From Fidelibacterota bacterium (lineage in GTDB: Bacteria; Fidelibacterota; Marinisomatia; Marinisomatales; TCS55), in contig JAAZYX010000020.1 in the NCBI GenBank assembly GCA_014239435.1, positions 62,001 to 126,000 on the forward strand: a stretch of DNA of 64,000 nucleotides. The letters run 5' to 3'. Both the position numbers and the translations under genes were made by a program. Shown piece by piece: positions 1-9,038 of this stretch. The stretch's first letter is position 1. Every line of letters starts with the position of its first letter. The notes below the pieces were generated by a model, which did no database searches, was not told where the DNA came from, and saw nothing but the letters and a program-made list of their open reading frames with translations.

Positions 1-555
1 GGTGATGACAGTAAATACATTATTCATGCCGGGAGTTCTGATGCTGCTTTTCTTGGTGTGCATCTTCAAGATTTAACGGAACAACTCCGAAAATATTTTA
101 AGGTGAAAGACGGCAATGGTGTATTAGTGTCAGAGGTAGTTGAAGACAGCCCCGCTGATAAAGGTGGGATTAAAGCCGGCGATATTATTATAAAGGTTGA
201 TGGTACATCCATTGACGGTCCGAAAAGTCTGCAGAAAATCATACGAAGTTTTAAACCGGACGATAAAATCAAATTGACCCTTATGCGGAATGGACGGAAA
301 AAAACTATTTCAGCAACTTTGGGTGAGCAGGAAAACAACTTCAGCTGGAAAAATGAGTTTTCCGGAGATAATCATAAAATGATGTTTTTTGATGTGGATA
401 CAGATATTCACAAGATGGATGACCATGTAAAAAAACAATTCAAAATCATGAAAAAACACAAAGACGAAAGTGGTGAATTGCAGGAAGACTTGAAGTCGAT
501 TCGGCATGAATTGGAAGCTTTAAAGAAGGATATCGAAACACTAAAAAATCCCTGA
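1..555 (+). CDS. PDZ-domain protein, 3' part only (possibly HtrA-type protease or regulator)
   Basis: The reading frame is open from the first base of the window, so the 5' part is missing; 184 residues remain. They begin with a linker, then a PDZ domain at about residues 18-105 with an L-G-V entry and an A-G-D-I-I core, as in proteins that bind C-terminal peptides. The last 45 residues are charged, heptad-like and probably a coiled coil. The first internal start-like codon is a GTG at 58, but conserved PDZ sequence begins before it, so it is not the true start. HtrA/DegP proteases end in PDZ domains, but no catalytic domain is visible here, so protease activity cannot be claimed. Confidence 0.75.
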   Translation, partial: GDDSKYIIHAGSSDAAFLGVHLQDLTEQLRKYFKVKDGNGVLVSEVVEDSPADKGGIKAGDIIIKVDGTSIDGPKSLQKIIRSFKPDDKIKLTLMRNGRKKTISATLGEQENNFSWKNEFSGDNHKMMFFDVDTDIHKMDDHVKKQFKIMKKHKDESGELQEDLKSIRHELEALKKDIETLKNP

Positions 556-581
556 ACTCAAGTCTTTCAATTACTTTTATT

Positions 582-612
582 AAAACAGGCCGGTTTTCCG
601 GCCTGTTTTTTT
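582..612 (+). terminator. Rho-independent terminator
   Basis: A perfect 10-bp stem (584-593 paired with 598-607), GC-rich with a TTTT loop, runs directly into a T tract. It lies 27 bases after the stop of the PDZ protein and separates it from the next operon. Confidence 0.9.
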
Positions 613-669
613 ATCCGTTGAAACCGGGGGCGAGCTTTTCCTAAATTGATTTAAGAGGCACCCTTAGAT

Positions 670-2922
670 ATGAAAACAAAACTAATCCTCCTTGCCTCCT
701 TCCTTCTTGTGAAAAACTTGATTGCGCAGGAGTACGTCTGGCCGACAGATGCCGGCACGATGTTTTCATCCAATTTTGGTGAATATCGCGATCATCACTT
801 TCACATGGGAATTGACATCAAGACCGGTGAAAAGGAAGGTGCATCCGTTATTGCCATAAGCGATGGATATATTTCCCGGATGGTCGCCAACTTTACGGGA
901 TTCGGGAAAGCTCTTTATCTCACAACTTCCGATGGGAATACCGCAGTTTATGCCCATCTTAGCTGGTTTTCGCCGCTATTGGAATCTGTGCTGAGAAATG
1001 TGCAAAATGAGAAGGGTTCTTACAGTATAAACGAATATTTCGCCCCGGAGGATTTTCCAATTTTAAAAGGTGAAGTCATTGGGCAAACCGGAAATACGGG
1101 CGCATCCTCCGGTCCTCATCTGCATTTTGAATTGAGGAATGATAAAGAGCAGCCTTTAAATCCGCTTACACATGGATTTACCGTGCGGGACAGAATTCCG
1201 CCTATTTTCCGAGAATTAGCTGTTATACCGCTATCCTCCGACACATGGATTAACGGTGCCCGACTCTTACAAACTTTTCCTCTTCATCAGGATAAAAGCG
1301 GTATTTATAAATTTCCCGACACACTTAACTGCCTCGGGAAAATTGGTTTAGCTGTTAGGGCCGTTGATAAACGAGAGGGCGCAAAAAACGAGTACCAGCT
1401 ACGGAAAATTGAGCTGTGGATAGATGGAAAAATTCACTATTCCGTTCTGTTCGATACGCTTGATTATTCACAATCCAAAACAGTGCATACTGTCCGGGAT
1501 TACAGTCTGGATCGCCTTAATCTGGGCGAATATTCCAAACTGTACCGTTTGGATTCCTATGGGGATATTACAGTGGGTAAAGATTACTTTGGGCGCCCTT
1601 TTCATGTTTCTCCGGGGTTTCACAAAATTGAAATAAAGGGATTTGATTCAGCCGGAAATATGTCAAAAGTTGTTGGGAAAATATTTGGCAATCCACCATT
1701 CGACATGATGATCGCTGACGTAACTCAGCATCAAAATGAAATACAATTCAATTTCCAGCTAAGCAAAATTGTTATCCCAATAGAGGAAGTTATCGCTTAC
1801 AGTTTTACATCCTATGGATATGCCGATCGAAAAATAAATGTTATTGCGGAGAAAAAATCGAAAGAAGGGCTGACCCTTACGCTGCCTAAAAAACAAATTA
1901 AACGGCGGGCAATTCAATTTATAGGTATAAATAAGCTCGGTGCTTATTCAAAACCGGTACATTGGATGGATGCAGTACCCAACGCCTCGGGAGATCATGC
2001 CAAGGTTGATTTGGATATTTCTCATTCAGAGGCTGGCGTATTTATTCAGGTTGAAACAGAGCAGGCTTTGTCTGCAGATGTATCTCTTGCCATAGATCAA
2101 GGCGGTGCATTCATGCCAATCACGCTTGAACAAACACATCCAAACGTGTATTTAACGAAGATGCTGTCACCTCAATTTTTAAATGGCATAAAAGGAATCA
2201 ATGTAACCGTTGCAGATAATTCTGAGCGTGAAGTCCGGTTTGCACTACAGCCACGAGTTGTTTCTGAAGGAGAGCCGGTGACCATATTATCTCTGGACGA
2301 ACAATGCTCCATTAGAACCCAAAACAATTCAACCTATTTCCCAACGGTTATGTGGATCGAAACGGTAGATAATGCCGTCGAGGTCGCAGGCGGGGTGCGC
2401 CTTTCAAGTGTTTACCAGCTTCAGCCGTTTGAGATTCCTCTAAAAGATTCGATACACGTAGGTGTGCGCTTTGGTGAAAAGATAAAAAATAAAAATAATA
2501 TCGGGCTGTATTACTATGATAAGGATGACGGGTGGACCTATATCAAAAGCAACGTTAGTAAAAAACGAAAAGTGATTACTGGTTCGCTAACAAGTTTAGA
2601 AGCCATTGCTATTATTCAGGATATCACTCCTCCGAAGGTCGTGAATTCTTTCCCGGGAGATGGCGGGAAATACGAGTCTTATACCGTTGAAATAATTCGT
2701 GTTTCTATTCAAGATGATTTATCTGATATTGACACAAATGAGAGATCAATGTCATTGGCTTTAGATGGTGAAAAAATCAGGTATGCCTATCAGCCTATTC
2801 TACAAGAACTAACGTACCATCTTGATTCGCCCTTAAGTCCCGGTTCGCATTCGCTGAAACTGATATGTCGGGATAAGGCTGGGAACCGGATGGATCAAAC
2901 CCTAAATTTTAATATCGACTGA
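670..2922 (+). CDS. Exported M23-family metallopeptidase with C-terminal Ig-like region
   Basis: The 750-residue protein starts with a signal peptide (about residues 1-20, ending A-Q). An M23 (LytM/lysostaphin-type) peptidase domain follows at about residues 25-175. Zinc-site motifs are visible: H45-x3-D49 and H150-L-H152. M23 enzymes cut peptidoglycan cross-bridges, or act as inactive activators of amidases. The remaining roughly 570 residues hold beta-rich, Ig-like segments, ending in a domain with P-x-V and D-K-A-G-N features, which suggests anchoring or substrate binding in the periplasm. It is the first gene after a terminator, so it probably leads the operon that runs to 7530. Its stop overlaps the rhomboid start by one base. 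Confidence 0.85.
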   Translation: MKTKLILLASFLLVKNLIAQEYVWPTDAGTMFSSNFGEYRDHHFHMGIDIKTGEKEGASVIAISDGYISRMVANFTGFGKALYLTTSDGNTAVYAHLSWFSPLLESVLRNVQNEKGSYSINEYFAPEDFPILKGEVIGQTGNTGASSGPHLHFELRNDKEQPLNPLTHGFTVRDRIPPIFRELAVIPLSSDTWINGARLLQTFPLHQDKSGIYKFPDTLNCLGKIGLAVRAVDKREGAKNEYQLRKIELWIDGKIHYSVLFDTLDYSQSKTVHTVRDYSLDRLNLGEYSKLYRLDSYGDITVGKDYFGRPFHVSPGFHKIEIKGFDSAGNMSKVVGKIFGNPPFDMMIADVTQHQNEIQFNFQLSKIVIPIEEVIAYSFTSYGYADRKINVIAEKKSKEGLTLTLPKKQIKRRAIQFIGINKLGAYSKPVHWMDAVPNASGDHAKVDLDISHSEAGVFIQVETEQALSADVSLAIDQGGAFMPITLEQTHPNVYLTKMLSPQFLNGIKGINVTVADNSEREVRFALQPRVVSEGEPVTILSLDEQCSIRTQNNSTYFPTVMWIETVDNAVEVAGGVRLSSVYQLQPFEIPLKDSIHVGVRFGEKIKNKNNIGLYYYDKDDGWTYIKSNVSKKRKVITGSLTSLEAIAIIQDITPPKVVNSFPGDGGKYESYTVEIIRVSIQDDLSDIDTNERSMSLALDGEKIRYAYQPILQELTYHLDSPLSPGSHSLKLICRDKAGNRMDQTLNFNID

Positions 2923-3578
2923 TGTTTTTTCCGTACCGAGACGATAATCCACACATTTTGGTTCCCTATGTTACCTATGGAATCATTGCGATAAATATAT
3001 TCGTATTCTGCATCCAAATGGGGATGGAGTTTTCTGATCCAATCAAGGGAAATGCCTTTATTAATTCCTTTGGATTGGTGCCGGCAGATTTTGGAATAAT
3101 GAATATTTTTACTTCTATGTTTTTGCACGGCGGAATTGCTCACATTGTCGGCAATATGTGGTTTTTATGGATCTTTGGAGATAATGTTGAAAGCGCCTTA
3201 GGACACGCTCGCTTCATAGGATTTTATCTATTTTGCGGAATAGCAGCGGCTCTATTACAAGTGATTATGGACCCAGCATCAGCCATTCCAATGGTTGGAG
3301 CAAGCGGTGCCATTGCCGGAGTGTTAGGCGCATATATGATTCGGTATCCGAAAGCAAAAGTGCATGTGTTTGTTTTTATATTTATCTTCATTACAACCAT
3401 TCAAATCCCTGCCTTTTATGTCCTTGGATTTTGGTTCCTCATGCAGCTTACGAGCGGGCTCGGGACTCTCGGCCTGGATTCAACCGGCGGCGTTGCATGG
3501 TTTGCCCATATCGGAGGATTTATTGCAGGAATAGGGTTTGAAAGAGTGAGCCGATTCATCAAATTTGAAAAGGTATAA
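2922..3578 (+). CDS. Rhomboid family intramembrane serine protease
   Basis: The 218-residue polytopic membrane protein has about six hydrophobic segments. The family catalytic dyad is visible: Ser128 in G-A-S-G-A and His196 in A-H-I-G-G-F. The H-G-G-I-A-H..G-N-M-W-F segment (residues 69-81) supplies the usual oxyanion-hole histidine and asparagine. Rhomboids cleave transmembrane helices of client proteins inside the bilayer. The start ATG shares one base with the TGA of the M23 peptidase, so the two are translationally coupled. The substrate is unknown; the neighbouring exported peptidase lacks an obvious transmembrane helix other than its signal peptide. Confidence 0.92.
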   Translation: MFFPYRDDNPHILVPYVTYGIIAINIFVFCIQMGMEFSDPIKGNAFINSFGLVPADFGIMNIFTSMFLHGGIAHIVGNMWFLWIFGDNVESALGHARFIGFYLFCGIAAALLQVIMDPASAIPMVGASGAIAGVLGAYMIRYPKAKVHVFVFIFIFITTIQIPAFYVLGFWFLMQLTSGLGTLGLDSTGGVAWFAHIGGFIAGIGFERVSRFIKFEKV

Positions 3579-3580
3579 AA

Positions 3581-3961
3581 ATGGAAAAATTGATACAGAG
3601 TGCTTTGGATGCGAGAAAAAACTCACATGCGCCTTATTCCGGATTCGCAGTAGGCGCCGCCGTGGAATCATCCTCAGGTGATATTATTGGCGGATGTAAT
3701 GTTGAATCCAGCAGCTATGGACTTACAAATTGCGCCGAAAGGACGGCACTTTTCCGGGCCATTTCCGAAGGGCATACATCCTTTAAAGCAATGGCTGTTG
3801 TATCTGAAACGGGTGCCTCTCCCTGCGGAGCCTGCAGACAAGTAATTTGGGATTTATGCGGAGACATCCCTGTAATAATAGCAAAAACTGATGGTTCTAA
3901 TATAACCAAAACCGCTTCGGATTTGCTTCCGGATGCATTTGACGACCGACAGTTGCCTTGA
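3581..3961 (+). CDS. cdd: Cytidine deaminase
   Basis: The 126-residue protein has the size of the homotetrameric bacterial enzyme. The zinc site is complete: C51-A-E53 supplies one cysteine ligand and the catalytic glutamate, and P-C82-G-A-C85 supplies the other two cysteines. It converts cytidine and deoxycytidine to uridine and deoxyuridine in the cytoplasm. It starts two bases after the rhomboid stop, and its own stop overlaps the udk start. Uridine kinase, thymidine kinase and a nucleoside transporter follow, which places it in pyrimidine nucleoside salvage. Confidence 0.95.
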   Translation: MEKLIQSALDARKNSHAPYSGFAVGAAVESSSGDIIGGCNVESSSYGLTNCAERTALFRAISEGHTSFKAMAVVSETGASPCGACRQVIWDLCGDIPVIIAKTDGSNITKTASDLLPDAFDDRQLP

Positions 3962-4590
3962 AGCACAAAACAATTTTAATTGGAGTTGCCGGTGGTACCG
4001 GATCCGGTAAAACAAAGTTAGCACGGGAATTACTAAAAGAGTTTGGTCCCGGAGAAGTTGTAGTTATAGAGCAAGATTCTTATTATCAGGATTTATCTGC
4101 CTTGCCCGAGGAAAAACGCAATCACCAAAATTTTGATCATCCGGACTCTTTTGAATTTGACTTATTAAATCGTGATTTAAAGACTCTGTTAGATTGGAAA
4201 CAGGTACATATTCCCATGTATGATTTTTCTACACATGTGCGTTTGTCTGAAACGCGAATGGTCGAACCACATCATGTTATTGTTGTTGAAGGAATCATGG
4301 TATTGGTGGACCGCGCTCTTCGGAATTTGATGGACATAAAAATTTATGTGGAAACACCAGCCGATATACGATTCATCCGAAGATTAACCCGCGATAGAGT
4401 AGAACGTGAGCGCACAACCCAGTCTGTAATTGATCAATATCTTTCTACTGTTCGCTCGATGCATGAGCAATTTGTAGAACCGTCAAAACTTTTCGCCGAT
4501 ATTATCGTGCCCGAAGGTGGAGAAAATTCAGTCGCGATTGATTTGATCAGGACAAAAATAGCTTCAATTATTCCCAAAGGATCTGATTAA
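3958..4590 (+). CDS. udk: Uridine kinase (uridine/cytidine kinase)
   Basis: The 210-residue protein has a Walker A motif G-G-T-G-S-G-K-T at residues 12-19 and the family D-S-Y-Y and N-F-D-H-P-D-S-F features after it. It phosphorylates uridine and cytidine to UMP and CMP using ATP or GTP. The start is TTG at 3958, overlapping the cdd TGA by four bases (TTGA); no ATG lies close enough upstream of the P-loop, so I accept it. Directly downstream of cdd, it would consume the uridine that deamination produces. Its stop overlaps the tdk start by one base. Confidence 0.93.
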   Translation: MKHKTILIGVAGGTGSGKTKLARELLKEFGPGEVVVIEQDSYYQDLSALPEEKRNHQNFDHPDSFEFDLLNRDLKTLLDWKQVHIPMYDFSTHVRLSETRMVEPHHVIVVEGIMVLVDRALRNLMDIKIYVETPADIRFIRRLTRDRVERERTTQSVIDQYLSTVRSMHEQFVEPSKLFADIIVPEGGENSVAIDLIRTKIASIIPKGSD

Positions 4591-5153
4591 TGACACTTAC
4601 TCCAAAAAATGCTGGATGGATAGAAGTGATATGTGGAAGTATGTTCAGCGGAAAAACGGAAGAACTTATTCGAAGGCTAAAACGGGCTGAAATCGCTCAA
4701 ATGAAAACAGCCATTTTCCGGCCGGCAATTGACGATCGGTATGAAAAAGAACATATTGTATCTCACAATCAGTCAAAGCTTAAATCCTATACAGTTGAAA
4801 AGGCGGTAGATATCATTCCGCTAACAAATAATGCGAATGTAATAGGCATTGATGAAGCACAGTTTTTTGATGAAGACATTGTTTCCATATGCAGAGAACT
4901 TGCGGGGAATTCATGCCGGATTATCGTCGCCTGGTTAGAAAAAGATTATCAAGGTGAACCATTCGGAATTATGCCGGAACTTATGTGCGAAGCAGATTAC
5001 GTAAGCAAATTGCGTGCGATTTGTGTTGTGTGTGGAGACCCCGCTAATTTCACTCAGCGTTTGTCGAAAGAAACCCGGCAAGTTGTGATCGGCGAAACCG
5101 ATATTTACGAAGCGCGATGCAGAGGATGTTATAAACCACCGGATAAATCCTGA
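4590..5153 (+). CDS. tdk: Thymidine kinase (type II)
   Basis: The 187-residue protein has the P-loop G-S-M-F-S-G-K-T at residues 16-23 and the D-E-A-Q motif at 88-91. A structural zinc site is formed by C145-x2-C148 and C177-x2-C180. It phosphorylates thymidine and deoxyuridine, feeding dTMP synthesis. The lasso-side segment reads A-W-L-E-K-D-Y rather than the common A-G-L-D-x-D-F, a modest deviation. It sits between udk and nupC with one-base overlaps at both ends, so this is a strongly coupled salvage operon. Confidence 0.95.
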   Translation: MTLTPKNAGWIEVICGSMFSGKTEELIRRLKRAEIAQMKTAIFRPAIDDRYEKEHIVSHNQSKLKSYTVEKAVDIIPLTNNANVIGIDEAQFFDEDIVSICRELAGNSCRIIVAWLEKDYQGEPFGIMPELMCEADYVSKLRAICVVCGDPANFTQRLSKETRQVVIGETDIYEARCRGCYKPPDKS

Positions 5154-6373
5154 TGGAAAAACTAATCGGCATCATCGGAATTATTGTATTATTAGGCATA
5201 GCTTTTGCCTTGTCGAACAATCGAAAAAAAATCAATCTGAGAGTCGTCGGATGGGGATTGGGACTGCAGCTGATATTTGCATTGTTCATTCTTAAAACGC
5301 CCATTGGAACTCCCTTGTTTGGTTTTTTTGATAAAGCAGTCAGAAAACTGATCAGTTTTTCGGACGCAGGAAGTGATTTTTTATTTAAGTCGTTTGTCCC
5401 CGGGGTTGGGTACCATGAATCAATGGTGAATTTTGCATTTCGGGCCATGCCCACAATTATTTTCTTTTCAGCGCTGATGGCGATTTTATATCACTTTGGA
5501 ATTATTCAGTTTGCTGTCAAATGGATAGCGAGAGCCATGCAAAAAACTATGAAAACAAGCGGGGCGGAAACTTTAAGTGTTTCTGCTAACATTTTTGTAG
5601 GGCAAACTGAAGCGCCCTTAATGATACGGCCTTTTGTTAACGCCATGACTCATTCCGAACTTATGACTGTTATGACCGGAGGATTTGCAACGGTTGCCGG
5701 AGGCGTTTTGGCGCTGTACGTCGTTTGGCTGGGAGATATTCCGGGGATAGCCGGACATTTATTGGCCGCTTCAGTAATGTCGGCTCCGGCAGCACTCGCC
5801 ATTGCTAAAATCATCTATCCTGAAACTGAAATTCCGGAAACTGCCGGCGAAATAAAATTACAAGTTGAAAAAACAGATGCCAATTCCATGGACGCGCTTG
5901 GGCGCGGCGCAACAGATGGATTAAAACTTGCTGCAAATGTTGCCGCTATGCTCATCGCTTTTGTTTCAATGGTATCTTTGATAAATTATCTTCTTGGAAT
6001 TGCCGGCACTTCTTTGGAAGGAATATTTGCATTTGTGTTCAAACCGCTCGCTTGGGCAATGGGAGTCCCGTGGGAAGAAGCAGGTATGATGGGGATGCTC
6101 ATGGGCGAAAAAATTGCCTTCACAGAGCTCATTGCTTACGGTGATTTGAAAAATATGTTAGCAACAGGTCAAATATCAGACAGGACAGCTATAATAGCCA
6201 GCTACGCCCTCTGCGGTTTCGCAAATTTCGGTTCGATCGGAATCCAGCTTGGAGGCATTGGCGGAATGGCCCCAAACAGAAGAAAAGATTTGGCTAAACT
6301 TGTGGTTAAAGCTATGATTGGCGGAGCGCTTGCTTCCTGGCTTACAGCGACTATTGCGGGAATCTTAATCTAA
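5153..6373 (+). CDS. nupC: Concentrative nucleoside transporter (CNT/NupC family)
   Basis: The 406-residue integral membrane protein has the CNT layout: an N-terminal helix group, the N-I-F-V-G-Q-T-E-A-P segment near residue 145 that contributes to nucleoside and cation binding, and a C-terminal C-G-F-A-N-F-G-S-I-G-I segment. These transporters use Na+ or H+ to import nucleosides across the inner membrane. Its place between thymidine kinase and adenylate kinase argues that imported pyrimidine nucleosides are immediately phosphorylated. Which cation and which nucleosides are used cannot be read from the sequence. Confidence 0.93.
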   Translation: MEKLIGIIGIIVLLGIAFALSNNRKKINLRVVGWGLGLQLIFALFILKTPIGTPLFGFFDKAVRKLISFSDAGSDFLFKSFVPGVGYHESMVNFAFRAMPTIIFFSALMAILYHFGIIQFAVKWIARAMQKTMKTSGAETLSVSANIFVGQTEAPLMIRPFVNAMTHSELMTVMTGGFATVAGGVLALYVVWLGDIPGIAGHLLAASVMSAPAALAIAKIIYPETEIPETAGEIKLQVEKTDANSMDALGRGATDGLKLAANVAAMLIAFVSMVSLINYLLGIAGTSLEGIFAFVFKPLAWAMGVPWEEAGMMGMLMGEKIAFTELIAYGDLKNMLATGQISDRTAIIASYALCGFANFGSIGIQLGGIGGMAPNRRKDLAKLVVKAMIGGALASWLTATIAGILI

Positions 6374-6377
6374 TATC

Positions 6378-6935
6378 ATGAAGCTCATATTATTAGGACC
6401 GCCCGGAGTCGGAAAAGGAACCCAAGCTGCGCGATTGAAAAAACATTTTAAAATTATCCACCTTTCAACAGGAGAAATACTAAGGGGCGAGATGGCAAAT
6501 TCATCGTCTGTCGGGATTCAGGCACGGCAATATATTGATGCAGGGAATCTCGTGCCGGATGAAATTCTCCTTAAAATGATGAACAATCGTTTACGTGAAA
6601 AAGATTGCGCAGGGGGATATATTTTAGATGGTTTCCCTCGCACCATACCTCAGGCCGAAGGGCTACAAATTCTTTTGGATGAAATAAATCATGAGCTCAA
6701 TGCCGTCATTAGTATTACAGCAAACCAAGATGAATTGGTGCGTCGCCTTGTTTTAAGAGCGAAGGATTCCGGCAGAAGCGATGATACAGAATCGGTTATA
6801 CAAGAACGGCAAAGGGTATACTGGGACCAGACTGCACCGTTGATTCATTTCTATAAAGAAAAAAATATCCTCAAATCAGTGGATGGATTAGGTGCGATCC
6901 AAGACATTACAGACAGGATATTGGGAGTGGTTTAA
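6378..6935 (+). CDS. adk: Adenylate kinase, short-LID type
   Basis: The 185-residue protein begins with the P-loop G-P-P-G-V-G-K-G-T at residues 7-15 and carries D-G-F-P-R-T in the NMP-binding region. It interconverts ATP + AMP and 2 ADP. The LID is short: R-A-K-D-S-G-R-S-D-D replaces the roughly 30-residue zinc-type LID of longer bacterial enzymes, which explains the length. It starts four bases after nupC and ends one base before coaE. Here it can also be viewed as supporting the salvage kinases by recycling nucleotides. Confidence 0.94.
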   Translation: MKLILLGPPGVGKGTQAARLKKHFKIIHLSTGEILRGEMANSSSVGIQARQYIDAGNLVPDEILLKMMNNRLREKDCAGGYILDGFPRTIPQAEGLQILLDEINHELNAVISITANQDELVRRLVLRAKDSGRSDDTESVIQERQRVYWDQTAPLIHFYKEKNILKSVDGLGAIQDITDRILGVV

Positions 6936-6936
6936 A

Positions 6937-7530
6937 ATGCTTCGGCTTGGAATAACCGGTGGAATAGGCAGCGGGAAAAGTACTGCCAGTAAAATTCTTG
7001 AAAAAGAAGGCGCATATATTTTTAACGCCGATGTCGAGGCGAAACGACTTCTGAATGAAAACCCTCAGGTCCAAAACGAACTTTTGGCGGAATTTGGTAC
7101 CGATATAATGGGTCCGGGAAATAGTATTGATAGAAAGAAACTTGCCCGGATAGCATTTCAGGATTCAGACCATCAATCCAGATTGAATATAGTTATTCAT
7201 CCCTTTGTCTTTGACGATATTGATTCGGCATTTAGAAAAGTGGAAAAAATAAATTCCCATTCAGTATTTGTTGTTGATGGCGCCATGATTTTTGAATCAG
7301 GATTTGACCAGCATTTGGATTATGTTATCATTGTAACGGCTCAAATAAAAATCAGACTTTCGCGTGCGATGGAACGAGGTAAGCTGAACAGGGATGAAAT
7401 CATGAGACGAATGGATCTTCAATGGTCAGAGGATGAAAAAATAGGAATGGCTGACTTTGTCGTTTATAATGAAGGTGGGAAAGAAGAACTAAAAACCCAA
7501 ATAACTTCCATTTACAAACAGCTCGTTTAA
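6937..7530 (+). CDS. coaE: Dephospho-CoA kinase
   Basis: The 197-residue protein begins with G-I-T-G-G-I-G-S-G-K-S-T (P-loop at residues 8-15) followed by D-A-D-x-V-like and H-P features of CoaE. It phosphorylates dephospho-CoA to CoA, the last step of CoA synthesis. The frame is open further upstream, but the ATG at 6937 is preceded by a GGGAGTGG ribosome site and avoids a 44-base overlap with adk, so I chose it. It is the last gene of the operon and runs tail to tail with the acidic membrane protein, with one base between them. Confidence 0.93.
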   Translation: MLRLGITGGIGSGKSTASKILEKEGAYIFNADVEAKRLLNENPQVQNELLAEFGTDIMGPGNSIDRKKLARIAFQDSDHQSRLNIVIHPFVFDDIDSAFRKVEKINSHSVFVVDGAMIFESGFDQHLDYVIIVTAQIKIRLSRAMERGKLNRDEIMRRMDLQWSEDEKIGMADFVVYNEGGKEELKTQITSIYKQLV

Positions 7531-7531
7531 G

Positions 7532-8023
7532 TTATCTTATTGTACGCCGCATGGCACGCGGTTTGTCTAATATCTCCTTAAAAATTACGGCACGTTTTAA
7601 GGCATCCAAACTGCTAAACAAATTTCCCCCAAACGCTGTTTTGGATGGATGTGGTATCCCGTATTTGAATCTTTCATTTTTTTTGTCAAAAGTATGATCG
7701 GAAACATTATCAAAAACAGCGACTCCCTGCTCCCTAGATTCCACAGGTGAGGGTACAGGATTAATCCATTCTTCTTCTATTTCTTCTTCTATTTCATCTT
7801 CTGATCCATCTTCTGATTCAATAAATTCGTCTTCAGTAAGCCCCTGAAACTCATTGTAAATGTCCTGAAGGAATTCAACATTGAATTTGCCCTTAGGTCC
7901 ATTTTCGGGCTTTTCATAATCATCGTCCAACTTTTCTCTCGCAGCCTTCTGCTGCCGCTTCTTCATTAGAGACGACAGCAGATATAAAACTGCAATAAAT
8001 AGCCAGTAGCCGACACCTTCCAT
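7532..8023 (-). CDS. Unknown acidic membrane-anchored protein downstream of FloA
   Basis: I do not recognise a family. The 163-residue protein has one N-terminal hydrophobic segment (about residues 5-20) followed by a positive cluster K-K-R-Q-Q-K, as in a signal anchor with a cytoplasmic C-terminus. The middle (about residues 65-90) is very acidic, mostly Glu and Asp, and the C-terminus is basic (R-R-T-I-R). It starts at the base next to the floA stop, so it is very probably co-transcribed with floA and nfeD. A role in the flotillin membrane domain is an inference from position only. Confidence 0.7.
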   Translation of the reverse strand: MEGVGYWLFIAVLYLLSSLMKKRQQKAAREKLDDDYEKPENGPKGKFNVEFLQDIYNEFQGLTEDEFIESEDGSEDEIEEEIEEEWINPVPSPVESREQGVAVFDNVSDHTFDKKNERFKYGIPHPSKTAFGGNLFSSLDALKRAVIFKEILDKPRAMRRTIR

Positions 8024-9037
8024 TTAGTCAGAATCCCTCTCGGGCGGCTGCATGCTCTCTGTGTCAGATCCTCCGGAAATGGAATCCCGCATAGAAGTAT
8101 CGGCCTGGATGTTTCTCATATTCACATAATCAAAAACACCTAATTTCCCTTCCCTGAAAGCCTGAGCCATTGCTAATGGAACTTCCGCTTCGGACCCAAC
8201 CACTTTCGCCTGCATTTCCTGGGTACGGGCTTTCATTTCCTGTTCTTCCGCAACAGCCATCGCGCGGCGCGTTTCAGCCCGTGCCTGGGCAACCCTTAGG
8301 TCGGCTTCTGCTTGATCGGCCTGTAACTGGGCGCCGACATTTTTCCCAACATCCAAATCCGCAATATCAATAGACAGGATTTCAAAAGCAGTTCCCGCAT
8401 CCAATCCTTTATCCAAGACGGCGCGGGAAATATTGTCGGGGTTTTCCAGAACTCCTCCGTAATTAACAGAGGATCCAATGGCGCTCACAATTCCCTCTCC
8501 AACTCTTGCAATGATAGTATCATCCGTCGCACCTCCAATCAGTCCGGGGATATTGGTACGTACGGTAACACGGGCTCGCGCTTTTAATTCAATCCCATCT
8601 TTTGCCACCGCTGACAAAAACCCTTCCCTAGGTGCATCAATAACTTTGGGATACACACTTGTTTCAACTGCAGTTTTTACATCTCGACCTGCAAGGTCAA
8701 TCGCAGTTGCTGTATCATAAGGCAATGGGATATTTGCTTTATTTGCTGCAATGAGGGCATGCACAATATTGACAACATTACCACCAGCCATATAATGAGT
8801 TTCGAGCATATCGGATTTAATATTGGGTAAACCCGCCTTTTGTGTATTAATGACCGCGTCAACGATGAGACGAGGAGGAATTTTTCGTAACCTCATTCTA
8901 ATGAGATCAATAATGGTAATTCGCCCTATTCCTAAACTCACAACAGCTTGAATCCACATCCCTATCGGAACGAAATAAAACAGCATTACTACAAATAAAA
9001 TTAGTAATGATAATAAAATGATGGATGGAGTAGTCAT
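8024..9037 (-). CDS. floA: Flotillin-like protein FloA (SPFH family)
   Basis: The 337-residue protein has an N-terminal hydrophobic hairpin or helix (about residues 5-35), then an SPFH-type domain and a long Ala/Glu/Arg-rich helical region (about residues 225-290) typical of flotillin oligomerisation. The segment R-K-I-P-P-R-L-I-V and the following residues match the FloA (UPF0365) type. FloA forms membrane microdomain scaffolds that affect signalling and secretion. It follows nfeD by one base and precedes an unknown acidic membrane protein with no gap; the NfeD/FloA pairing is a known conserved arrangement. Confidence 0.93.
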   Translation of the reverse strand: MTTPSIILLSLLILFVVMLFYFVPIGMWIQAVVSLGIGRITIIDLIRMRLRKIPPRLIVDAVINTQKAGLPNIKSDMLETHYMAGGNVVNIVHALIAANKANIPLPYDTATAIDLAGRDVKTAVETSVYPKVIDAPREGFLSAVAKDGIELKARARVTVRTNIPGLIGGATDDTIIARVGEGIVSAIGSSVNYGGVLENPDNISRAVLDKGLDAGTAFEILSIDIADLDVGKNVGAQLQADQAEADLRVAQARAETRRAMAVAEEQEMKARTQEMQAKVVGSEAEVPLAMAQAFREGKLGVFDYVNMRNIQADTSMRDSISGGSDTESMQPPERDSD

Positions 9038-9038
9038 G

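Noticed and set aside
7770-7830. Simple repeats of TTCTTC and related bases in the FloA neighbour gene.
   Set aside because: They only reflect the glutamate-rich stretch of the encoded protein.
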